In this document: positions 1 through 6,920 of the stretch, piece by piece
Numbering within the stretch: the first letter of the stretch is position 1
Layout: the number at the start of each line of letters is the position of its first letter
Translations under genes and position numbers: made by a program
Notes under the pieces: model-generated
What the model saw: only the letters and a program-made list of their open reading frames with translations
Told to the model about the DNA's origin: nothing
Database searches by the model: none
Assembly: GCA_029259725.1 (NCBI GenBank)
Contig: JAJDER010000135.1
Span: 1 to 45,616, forward strand
Direction of reading: 5' to 3'
DNA from: Planctomycetota bacterium
Lineage (GTDB): Bacteria; Planctomycetota; B15-G4
Length of the DNA: 45,616 nt

Positions 1-40
1 CGTAGTTGCCGCTCCGCTGCCGCGGCTGCTCTCAGTGTAT
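1..40 (-). repeat. attC-like palindromic repeat, copy 1 (cut by window edge)
   Basis: First of three related ~40-bp repeats (others at 880-918 and 1602-1640). All three share, on the minus strand, the order TACACTGAG, then a hairpin of CAGCCGC-type arms facing GCGGC, then GCAAC. This copy is the most diverged. It lies downstream of the 192-854 gene, where a cassette recombination site would be expected. The outer core site would fall at or beyond base 1, so it cannot be judged. Bases 41-191 hold no gene that I can support. Confidence 0.45.
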
Positions 41-191
41 GGCATGGGCCGCGACAAGCCCCGCCGGTCGAGAGCCTTCCCCTCAGTAAGCGCCGTCGGG
101 CGGCAGCGGCGGACAGGGGACGCCGAAGTCCCGGCTGCTCATCGCGAATGCGGTCAGCCGCGTCGGCTGCAGCGGCCTGTTGCAGGGCGCG

Positions 192-854
192 CTAGCCGGA
201 GTGGCCCCCGAACAACTCATCTAGCGTTCGCTCAAGCGCGTCCCTGGATTCTGGGGTACCCGCTTGAGCAAGCTCTTGCAGCCGCGCGGGAGACAGCTTC
301 GAGAGTTCTCTCGCCATCGTGAGTTCAACTGCCGCTTGCTTCTCGACCCAGCGTCCCCAGATGCGCTCGAGCCCGACGTTCCTCATAAACGGAGCTGAGG
401 GCAATCGAAGGCTGTCATCGGTCATGCTCCGAAGCGGCCGGCCAAACGCCGTGTCTGCGAGGACGTTCTCCCAGTACTGGATGAACGTGCCCCCGAGACT
501 CTGAACTTCATCTCGCAGGTCATCGCGCCGCTCGTCGGGCATTGTCGCGATCCAGCCCTTCATGGCGGATTGCATAGCAACGATCTGCGGATCGGTGTCG
601 TCCTGAATGGACCGAAGGACAGTAGCGCCGAGCACTTCGCAGTTATCCTCCCAGTCTCGTTCCCACCTCGGTGACTCCCAGAGGTACGCGACACCCTCAT
701 ACGCAGCGTAGGGAGGAATCAGGAGGGCTAGCAGGCCGCGGGTTGCACTGTGGTGCAAGAAGCAGTGGATGATGCCCCAGGTTGGTAGGGCGAACATCAC
801 GAACAGCAGCATACTGCCGCCGAATGACGAAGCACGACTTCGTAGCCAAGACAC
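192..854 (-). CDS. Hypothetical membrane-associated protein
   Basis: 220 aa, family not recognised. The N-terminal part (about residues 12-60) is hydrophobic and could form one or two membrane segments (SMLLFVMFALPTWGIIHCFL, then LLALLIPPYAAYEGVAYLW). The remainder is charged and probably cytoplasmic, with a helical Glu/Arg-rich tail. The start is GTG, chosen because a very strong ribosome-binding site (GGGGGAGGAG) sits about 5 bases upstream. That site directly abuts repeat copy 2. The gene stands alone between two copies of the same repeat and reads in the same direction as 938-1579, which is how integron cassettes look. Base composition is less GC-rich than in the main part of the window. 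No function can be assigned. Confidence 0.75.
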   Translation of the reverse strand: MSWLRSRASSFGGSMLLFVMFALPTWGIIHCFLHHSATRGLLALLIPPYAAYEGVAYLWESPRWERDWEDNCEVLGATVLRSIQDDTDPQIVAMQSAMKGWIATMPDERRDDLRDEVQSLGGTFIQYWENVLADTAFGRPLRSMTDDSLRLPSAPFMRNVGLERIWGRWVEKQAAVELTMARELSKLSPARLQELAQAGTPESRDALERTLDELFGGHSG

Positions 855-873
855 AGCGCTCCTCCCCCTGCTC

Positions 874-943
874 CTCCAACGTTGCAGCCGCTCAGCTGCG
901 CGGCTGTCTCAGTGTACGGGATGACCGGAGCAGCCTGTTAGGC
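874..943 (-). repeat. attC-like recombination site candidate, copy 2
   Basis: On the minus strand it begins with GCCTAAC (937-943), which fits the RYYYAAC core of integron attC sites, and the TAA stop of the upstream gene lies inside this core, as in many cassettes. The conserved repeat (880-918) follows, with a perfect 7-bp hairpin CAGCCGC/GCGGCTG around an 8-base loop. It ends GTTGGAG (874-880), one base off the GTTRRRY consensus. The overall length of about 70 bp is normal for attC. Against: the right core is imperfect and no integrase gene is in the window. Confidence 0.5.
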
Positions 944-1579
944 GTCATAGAAGCGGCTGTCCTGCAGCAGCGGTCCGTAGCGCCTCGGTTCCTCCTCGAG
1001 AAGGTCCGCGAAGGCGACTCCTCGCTTGAGCACACGGACTAGCTCATCCGCTCCGAAGTATGCAGTGGTGTCAATCGGGCACGGCCCTCTCTCCAGAGCC
1101 TGGCTCGCAAGCTCGACGTACTTCGCAACGATCTCGAAAAACTGCTCAACCTGCTCTGCCTTCACCTCGCCCGGGTCAGCTTCTCCCTCCGCGACCCTCC
1201 GGTCCTTGTGCGCGATTAGCTTGGATCGCCATCGGGCCAAGTGTGCACGAATCGGCTTAATTGTCCCCAGAAGCGCTGTGGCCTCTGCGAGCGGATACCG
1301 CGGATCACGCCCCAACTCTTCGTGTACGTAGCTTAGTGAGAAGTTTGTGCGCGCGCCGGAACCGGGCGGGTCGGTGAGCTTGGAAACGCCGAGAACTAGG
1401 CGCTCAAGGGAGACGTAGAACAGCTCACCGAAGAAGTGCTTCGCGACGCCGTTGAGGAGGTCTACGCGCGCTTGGCCGCCGTAGAAGAGGTACTTGAACT
1501 CCCTGAACTCGTGGAACTGGTTGATGACCTCGCGCACCAGTTCATCAAGGGGGTCCGCTCGTTTCCCAGATGCTCCCAC
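938..1579 (-). CDS. Hypothetical soluble protein, possible cassette gene
   Basis: 213 aa, family not recognised. There is no signal peptide or membrane segment. The sequence is mostly helical, with a central stretch (about residues 70-160) that includes LVLGVSKLTDPPGSG and LIAHKDRRVAEG. This recalls the all-helical HEPN/AbiU2-like folds, where a conserved 'hxHxD' element is common, but that is only a weak impression. The start is GTG (GTGGGAGCA) with GGAGG about 9 bases upstream. The stop codon TAA lies inside the attC-like core GCCTAAC. The gene is flanked by repeat copies 2 and 3 and points the same way as 192-854. Confidence 0.72.
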   Translation of the reverse strand: MGASGKRADPLDELVREVINQFHEFREFKYLFYGGQARVDLLNGVAKHFFGELFYVSLERLVLGVSKLTDPPGSGARTNFSLSYVHEELGRDPRYPLAEATALLGTIKPIRAHLARWRSKLIAHKDRRVAEGEADPGEVKAEQVEQFFEIVAKYVELASQALERGPCPIDTTAYFGADELVRVLKRGVAFADLLEEEPRRYGPLLQDSRFYDA

Positions 1580-1595
1580 TGTGTTCCCCCTCCAT

Positions 1596-1729
1596 GCCTA
1601 GCGTTGCTGCCGCTCAGCTGCGCGGCTGACTCAGTGTACGAGAGGACCTCGGCCCGCCGCTCGTCGTCGCGAACGCCACAGGGATATCGCGTGTCCAAGC
1701 AGCTGCGGCTTTCCACTTCTGCGTTGAGC
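1596..1729 (-). repeat. attC-like recombination site candidate, copy 3 (long form)
   Basis: The conserved part, 1602-1640, differs from copy 2 at only a few positions over 39 bp. On the minus strand a possible left core GCTCAAC (1723-1729, fits RYYYAAC) lies just after the stop of the FG-GAP gene. The right end reads GCTAGGC (1596-1602), a one-base variant of GTTAGGC. A span of ~134 bp would match long VCR-type sites. Inner arms AAGCCGCAGCTGC and GCAGCTGAGCGGC can pair partly. Alternative: an unrelated short dispersed repeat or a terminator-like hairpin. Confidence 0.42.
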
Positions 1730-1740
1730 CACGTGCACGG

Positions 1741-3453
1741 CTACGGAGCCGTCCCGCTCAGCCCGTTGCTCGCCGCGAACCCCTTCGGCCCTGCGTCGTC
1801 CACGATCCAGTACTGGAAGTAGGTCGTGGAACCCGGAGGGACGCCCGTTGGCCACAGCCCCGCGAATGACAGGTCGCCGAAGAAGTCTGTCGTTGACGTG
1901 AACAGGAGCGTGGGATCCGGGACGAGCGTACCGCCCTTGAACGGCAAGCCAATGGCGGTAAAGCCGATCACGAGGAACGCCACAGCCAATGGTCGGGCGT
2001 TGCTGAGTTCGAGCGTCATGAAGTCACTTCCCGCAAGGGCCCCCTCTCCGCCGAACACTGGTGCGCCAGACTGGCCAACGAGCGCGTTGCCGAGGAGCGA
2101 CCACGGGGCGGTTGCTGGCCCATTCATTTGTAGGACAAAGACAGCTCCCGTTTGGGGCCCCCCATCGTCATCAGCAATCGCACCCGCGGCGATGTCCACC
2201 ACGCCGTTGCCGTCTATGTCCCCAATGCCAGTGATCGCCGCGCCGAGGCGGTTCTCGGGGTGCAAGATCGCACCCAGGCCGCCAACAATGCTTGAAACTT
2301 TGGAATACCCCTTTGCTGTCCCATCTGTGTTGAGGAAGAGGAACCACAACGCGCCTGCATCCGTCGCCCCGTCATCGTCGTTCACAGCTGTTGCAACGAG
2401 ATCAACGACTCCATCTCCGTCCAAGTCCCCTGGGGAGTCAAGCCGCATGCCGAAGTGATCCCAGTCATCAAGGGCTGTCGGCCCGTTCCCCGAAGTCGCA
2501 CTGATCTTCGACACGACTTCTGCTGCCCCGTCTGACTCAAGCCTCAGGACATAGATCGCTCCTCGGGATGGGCCTCCGTCATCGTCGTGCTTGACGCCGA
2601 CAGCAACGTGCGTGCCCCCTGTGCCGTCCAGGTCACCTAGGCAGGCCGCCCCGAATCCGAACTCATCACCATCGTCCAGCACACCGAGGCCAGCGACGGT
2701 TCCTGAACTCACCTTGTTGTGCTCACGAACGTCGCCCGCCTGGGACAGGAATAGGATGTAGCCAGCCCCACGGTCAGGCCCACCATCGTCGTCGGAGGCA
2801 ACACCCGTCCAGATGTCTGGACAACCGTCGCCATTGAGATCGCCAAGGGCCGCGATTGATGTTGGCCAGCGATCGTCATCGTCCAGCTGTCCAAGAAAAC
2901 CTCCCGAGGTGTCGCTGATCTTCGAGTTGCCGGCCACGGTGCCATCGGAGTTGAGGAAGAGGATCCAGAGTGCGCCTCGGTCTGGCCCACCGTCGTCATC
3001 CCACAACGAGCCTACGGCCAGATCGGGAACACCATCTCCGTTGACATCGCCGAGCGCCTCGATACAGCTTCCGAAGAGGTCAAAGTCATCTAGCCCACCA
3101 CTGAACCCACCAAGGCCGTCCGCGATGACGACGGCGTTCGAGACGCTGGCGTCGGCCTCCATGAACATGATGTGGACGGCCCCCCGGTCTGGGCCACCGA
3201 TGTCCGCGCGCCACGCCCCGACCGCGATCTCTCCGACACCATTTCCGTCAAGGTCTCCGATTGATGCAATCGACCGCCCGAGGTTATCGCCCGCGCTGAG
3301 GCTTGGGCTGAGTTCGCCCGACGCCGAGCTGATCTTCTTGGTGTGGCCGACCGTCACGACTTGGCCGTGTGTTGTTTCGCAAAGCACGCCAGCGCATACG
3401 AGAACCATGCTGAACATAGCCGCGCCGACTGTCCCACTCCCTCGTGAAGTCAC
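1741..3453 (-). CDS. Secreted FG-GAP repeat (integrin-like beta-propeller) protein
   Basis: 570 aa. Residues 1-30 form a signal peptide (hydrophobic MFSMVLVCAGVLC, likely cleavage after THG or nearby). From about residue 45 to 440 there are six to seven FG-GAP repeats of ~60 aa, each carrying a calcium-loop motif such as DLDGNGVGE, DVNGDGVPD, DLNGDGCPD, DLDGDGVVD or DIDGNGVVD and the phrase DDDGGPDRGA. This predicts an integrin-alpha-like propeller stabilised by calcium. Residues ~450-570 are a C-terminal domain shared with the neighbour at 3539-4735. The start is GTG with GGAGGA 7 bases upstream. The role is probably cell-surface or extracellular; the ligand is unknown. The neighbour upstream on the same strand ends 85 bases away. 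Confidence 0.9.
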   Translation of the reverse strand: MTSRGSGTVGAAMFSMVLVCAGVLCETTHGQVVTVGHTKKISSASGELSPSLSAGDNLGRSIASIGDLDGNGVGEIAVGAWRADIGGPDRGAVHIMFMEADASVSNAVVIADGLGGFSGGLDDFDLFGSCIEALGDVNGDGVPDLAVGSLWDDDGGPDRGALWILFLNSDGTVAGNSKISDTSGGFLGQLDDDDRWPTSIAALGDLNGDGCPDIWTGVASDDDGGPDRGAGYILFLSQAGDVREHNKVSSGTVAGLGVLDDGDEFGFGAACLGDLDGTGGTHVAVGVKHDDDGGPSRGAIYVLRLESDGAAEVVSKISATSGNGPTALDDWDHFGMRLDSPGDLDGDGVVDLVATAVNDDDGATDAGALWFLFLNTDGTAKGYSKVSSIVGGLGAILHPENRLGAAITGIGDIDGNGVVDIAAGAIADDDGGPQTGAVFVLQMNGPATAPWSLLGNALVGQSGAPVFGGEGALAGSDFMTLELSNARPLAVAFLVIGFTAIGLPFKGGTLVPDPTLLFTSTTDFFGDLSFAGLWPTGVPPGSTTYFQYWIVDDAGPKGFAASNGLSGTAP

Positions 3454-3538
3454 AGGTGCTTCCTCCCATCAGTCGAGGTAATGCTCAATCTGTAGCTGAT
3501 CACGGAGCAGGACCACCAACAAGCGACTCGACAGATCC

Positions 3539-4735
3539 TCATGGTGCCGTCCCCGCTACGCCATTGCTTGCTGCGAATCCGACCGGCCCGGCGTTGTCGA
3601 CGATCCAGTACTGGAAGTAGGTCGTGAAGCCGGACGGTACGCCCGTCGGCCACAAACCGCCAAACGTGGCCTCGCCGAAGAAGTCCGTCGTCTGAGCGAA
3701 AGTGAGGTTGATCGCCGGCACGAGAACGCCGCCCTTGAACGGCGCATCGATCGCCGAGAAGCCGACGACGAGCGTAGCGGGCGCGAAGGGCTTGGCGTTC
3801 GACAATGACAGCGTGACGACGGACGCAGGCACCAAGAGTCCTGTTCCGCCGAGCACGGGCACACCGGTCACACCTTCCAGCCCTGTGCCGACATCGGACC
3901 AGGAGCAGCCGTACGGGAACGCCCCCATGTCGGCGACTGTTCCGTCGATGTCGGGCTCGCCGAGCGGATTGCCTGCGTCGATGCACGGCGATGTCGCCAT
4001 GAGGGAGTAGTCGCCGGTCGCGGAGTTCACGAAGACGGGCGGAGCATTGATGTTGCCGACCCCTGGGAATCCACTGCCCAAGTCCGAGTAGGTCGCGGAG
4101 GTTTGCCCACCAAAGGTATCAACAACGTTCTGGAGCCCGCCGCCCTCCTTGAAGTTGTCCCACACGATGCAGTGCAGTAGCGAAGGCTCAGCGTTCACGC
4201 CGTTCGTGAAGAGCCCCGCGCCCTGGAAGACGGCCGTGTTGTCGGCGATGACGCACTTGATCAGTGTCGGGGAGGCGTTGATGCAGGCAACCCCTCCTCC
4301 CCAACCTCCCCCGAGTCCGTTGGATGCGCGGTTCTGCACGATGAGGCACTGCTCGATCACCGGCTCGGCCATGCTGGCGCAGAGGACACCGCCACCGTTA
4401 CCCCCTCGTCCAACGGCGTCCCCGTTGCGAAGAGTGAAGCCGCGGAGGCGGGCATCGGGGCCTTCGCCGGAGATGAACCGCACGACGGTGTCGACCCCAC
4501 CGGCATCCACGATCGTCTCCAGGGGCCCGGCCGTGGCCTTGACCGCGATGCCCTTCCCAAGGAAGTCGAGACTCTCGAAGTAGATCCCAGGCGCGACGTG
4601 GACCGAGTCGCCGTCCACAGCGGCGTCAATGGCTGCCTGGATCGTCGCGAAGTCAGCGGGCACTTGGATCGGGGCCTGGGCCACCAACGCTGGGGCGAAC
4701 CCCAAGACCAACAGGATCATCTTTGCGTACGACAT
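3539..4735 (-). CDS. Secreted right-handed parallel beta-helix protein with shared C-terminal domain
   Basis: 398 aa. The signal peptide is MSYAKMILLVLGFAPALVAQ, cleaved near AQA. Residues ~22-270 show the pattern of a pectate-lyase-like beta-helix: PADFATIQAAIDAAVDGDSV at the N-cap, then rungs with VDAGG, LRGFTLRNGDA, VIEQCLIVQNRA, LIKCVIADNTA and LHCIVWDNF. Such proteins typically bind or cleave polysaccharides, but no catalytic residues can be named here. Residues ~280-398 match the C-terminal domain of the FG-GAP protein, sharing PFKGG, FFG, GLWPTGVP, TTYFQYWIVD and GFAASNG. AAGGAG lies 8 bases before the ATG. A CATAAT -10-like box is at 4765-4770 on the minus strand, without a convincing -35. 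Confidence 0.9.
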   Translation of the reverse strand: MSYAKMILLVLGFAPALVAQAPIQVPADFATIQAAIDAAVDGDSVHVAPGIYFESLDFLGKGIAVKATAGPLETIVDAGGVDTVVRFISGEGPDARLRGFTLRNGDAVGRGGNGGGVLCASMAEPVIEQCLIVQNRASNGLGGGWGGGVACINASPTLIKCVIADNTAVFQGAGLFTNGVNAEPSLLHCIVWDNFKEGGGLQNVVDTFGGQTSATYSDLGSGFPGVGNINAPPVFVNSATGDYSLMATSPCIDAGNPLGEPDIDGTVADMGAFPYGCSWSDVGTGLEGVTGVPVLGGTGLLVPASVVTLSLSNAKPFAPATLVVGFSAIDAPFKGGVLVPAINLTFAQTTDFFGEATFGGLWPTGVPSGFTTYFQYWIVDNAGPVGFAASNGVAGTAP

Positions 4736-4973
4736 GGCCCGGCTCCTTCCCCATCGACACGGGCATTATGCATCGCCGATCGGGGTGCGTGTGGGGCCGC
4801 GGATGGACATGGCCTGTCCTTGGGATGTTCGGGCCGCGGAGAGCACGAGAGCATCCCCGCCCTCAGTTCGCACCTGGTCCGCGCGGCGGAGAGCGGTCAA
4901 CTGCGCAGGATCGCGCGCCGTTCGCAAGGTGCTCGCCGATCTCGCAATCAGCCCACCCGCTCCCCCGCATCGG

Positions 4974-5048
4974 TGGTTCCCCGGCGAGGACTCGAACCTC
5001 GAATGCCAGAACCAAAATCTGGAGTGTTGCCTATTACACCACCGGGGA
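4974..5048 (-). tRNA. tRNA-Gln (UUG anticodon)
   Basis: A full cloverleaf can be drawn on the minus strand. The acceptor stem TCCCCGG pairs with CCGGGGA and is followed by A and an encoded CCA end. The anticodon stem CCAGA/TCTGG encloses the loop TTTTGGT, whose anticodon is TTG (reads CAA/CAG). The T arm contains GGTTCGAGTCC. A U1-A72 first pair is typical of tRNA-Gln. Its 3' end faces the lower-GC region at the left of the window, so it could mark an island boundary, but no integrase or duplicated tRNA end is visible. Confidence 0.96.
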
Positions 5049-5442
5049 CTCGTTCACGACGCGCAGGTGATGCGCGGGCATCCAGCCGGTTCGTGCAAAC
5101 GCTCGACCGACCCCGCGCACCTCTGCTGCACCAGCGCACGAAGTGTCGCCATCCCCACCCCCGATGTCGACTCCCCACCGTTCCTCCCCACCACTCCTGC
5201 CCACGCTCGCTCTCTCCCCGCTCGCCCGTCTCCGCGACGGCTCACTCCCCACGCCGGCCCGCATGGCCTCCGCGCCCCCCGCCCCTCCGCGTGACCCCGG
5301 CACCCCCGACTCGCTAGGCTGTCACCCGGTCGGGGGGGAGCATCCACGCCGGGCCATGGCACGGGCCGGCACACGCCGCGCCACCCTGCGCGCTCGCCGC
5401 CCTCCTGCCACCGCAGTCGACCATCTCCGGAGGCTTCGCCCG
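5049..5442. other. Intergenic region between tRNA-Gln and the DUF2092 operon
   Basis: 394 bases with no gene I can support; apparent reading frames here are GC-rich shadow frames. It should hold the promoters for the divergent tRNA (minus) and the operon starting at 5443 (plus). A possible plus-strand promoter is at 5291-5320. A good ribosome-binding site, GGAGG, lies at 5429-5433. Confidence 0.6.
5291..5320 (+). promoter_or_regulatory. Possible sigma70-type promoter of the 5443-10478 operon
   Basis: GTGACC (5291-5296) and TAGGCT (5315-5320) are separated by 18 bases. Each matches about four of six consensus positions. It would leave a leader of about 115 bases before the first gene. This is a weak match in GC-rich DNA. 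Confidence 0.28.
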
Positions 5443-6273
5443 ATGTCCCGTCCCTCTCGCCCCTCCCGCCGCTCCGGCTCGACGCCGCTCCCGGCCCTGC
5501 TCGTCGGCGCCGCCCTGCTGGCCCTCGCGGTCGCGATCCCCGCCTGCCGCTCCGGCTCCACCTCCGGCGACACGGTCACCGACGTCTCGATCCCCGCCAT
5601 GGACCCGCAGTGCGCGGCGTACCTGCGCGCGATGTGCGACACGATCACCGCCAGCCCGAACAAGCACCTGCGCATCCTCGACACCTGGGACGAGCCCGAC
5701 GAGTTCGGCGAGAGGATCCAGCTCAGCCACGTACGCGAGTTCGTCATCGCGGCCCCCGACAAGATGATGGGCGTGACCGCCGGCGACACCCTGCAGCGCA
5801 GCTTCTGGAAGGACGGCGAGACGATCACGCTGCTCGACCGCAACGAGAACATCTACGCGCGGATCCCGGACCCCGGCTCGATCGACGACATGCTCGACAT
5901 GCTCGTGCTGCGCTACGGCGTCGCGATCCCCAACGCCGACTTCTTCTCGGCCGACCCCTACGACATCTTCATCTCGTCCATCGACCGTGGCCGCTACCTC
6001 GGCCTTCACCTCGCCGGCGACCGCCCCTGCCACCACATGGCCTTCAACGCCGGCGGCGTGGACTTCCAGCTCTGGGTCGACGCCGACGGCAGCGCGCGCC
6101 CGCGCAAGTTCGTGATCACCTACCACGACCTGCCCGGCATCCCGCAGTTCACGTCGCAACTGCTGACCGTCGAGACCCTGGCCTCGATTCCCGACAGCAC
6201 CTTCACCTTCACGTCGCCCACCGGCGCCGAAGAGGTGCAGCTGCTGCCCCTGCTCGACGAAGGCCCGCGCTGA
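5443..6273 (+). CDS. DUF2092-like periplasmic lipoprotein
   Basis: 276 aa. The start ATG at 5443 is chosen because GGAGG lies 9 bases upstream; longer frames upstream lack a site and are proline/arginine shadow sequence. A lipoprotein signal ends in IPAC-RSG at about residue 32. The mature part matches the DUF2092 pattern: AYLRAMCDTITASPN at the start, then MMGVTAGDTLQRSFWKDGETITLLD, LGLHLAGDRPCHHMAF and FQLWVDADGSARPRKFVITY. The fold expected for this family is a LolA/LppX-like half-barrel, so lipid or hydrophobic ligand binding is possible, but the role is unknown. The stop overlaps the next start (TGATG). Pairing with a DUF6515-type gene is a combination seen elsewhere. Confidence 0.85.
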   Translation: MSRPSRPSRRSGSTPLPALLVGAALLALAVAIPACRSGSTSGDTVTDVSIPAMDPQCAAYLRAMCDTITASPNKHLRILDTWDEPDEFGERIQLSHVREFVIAAPDKMMGVTAGDTLQRSFWKDGETITLLDRNENIYARIPDPGSIDDMLDMLVLRYGVAIPNADFFSADPYDIFISSIDRGRYLGLHLAGDRPCHHMAFNAGGVDFQLWVDADGSARPRKFVITYHDLPGIPQFTSQLLTVETLASIPDSTFTFTSPTGAEEVQLLPLLDEGPR

Positions 6274-6920
6274 TGAGCAGCACGCGCCGCATCCCGGTCG
6301 CCGCCGTCGTCGCCTTGGCCCTCGTCGCCCTGGCCTTCACGCCTTGGCTGCTGCAGGGTCGTGGCGGAGGCCTGCGTGGCAGCAACGCCGGCCTCGGCTC
6401 GGTGCGCGGCAGCACCGTCCGCGGCAGCTCCGGCCGCACCACCTCGGTGCGCGGCATCTCGGAGCGCGGTCGTAGCGACCGCGCCGACGGCGGTCGCTAC
6501 GGCTCGCTGCGCGACCGCCGCGGCCTGCTCTGGATCGACGATGACGACGAGACGCAGAACCAGGCCCAGAGCGAACTCGACGCCGCCCGCGCAGCAGCCG
6601 ACACGCCCCCGCCGTCGGTCTATTCCGGCTCGCTGCAGCCCGGCGCCGTGGCCGACTCCCTCGACGACGCCACCAAGGTCAACTACGACCGCCGCACGTA
6701 CTACGTCGCCGACGGCATCTGGTACCTCGGCGCGCTGAAGCAGGGCAAGAAGGTCTACACCGTCACCACGCCACCCGAGGGCGCCCTGCTGCGCTCGCTG
6801 CCGGACGGCGTCGAGACCACGCGGTCGGGCGACAAGACCTACGCGCGGTACAAGGGCATCGTGTACGAGGAGGTCAACCGCCTCGGGAAGACCCAGTACC
6901 AGGTCTCGCGCGGGCGGTGA
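6273..6920 (+). CDS. DUF6515-like exported protein with Arg/Gly/Ser-rich linker
   Basis: 215 aa. The start ATG at 6273 shares a base with the upstream stop. Residues ~8-29 are hydrophobic (VAAVVALALVALAFTPWLL) and act as a signal or anchor. Residues ~30-85 are low-complexity and rich in RG, GS and SR. The C-terminal ~90 residues carry the repeated Tyr pattern of DUF6515: TYYVADGIWYLGALKQGKK, TTPPEGALLRSLPDGVETT, TYARYKGIVYEEV. The function is unknown. The preceding gene is DUF2092-like and the next gene, a kinase, overlaps by 4 bases (GTGA), so all three are probably translated together and act at the envelope. Confidence 0.82.
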   Translation: MSSTRRIPVAAVVALALVALAFTPWLLQGRGGGLRGSNAGLGSVRGSTVRGSSGRTTSVRGISERGRSDRADGGRYGSLRDRRGLLWIDDDDETQNQAQSELDAARAAADTPPPSVYSGSLQPGAVADSLDDATKVNYDRRTYYVADGIWYLGALKQGKKVYTVTTPPEGALLRSLPDGVETTRSGDKTYARYKGIVYEEVNRLGKTQYQVSRGR

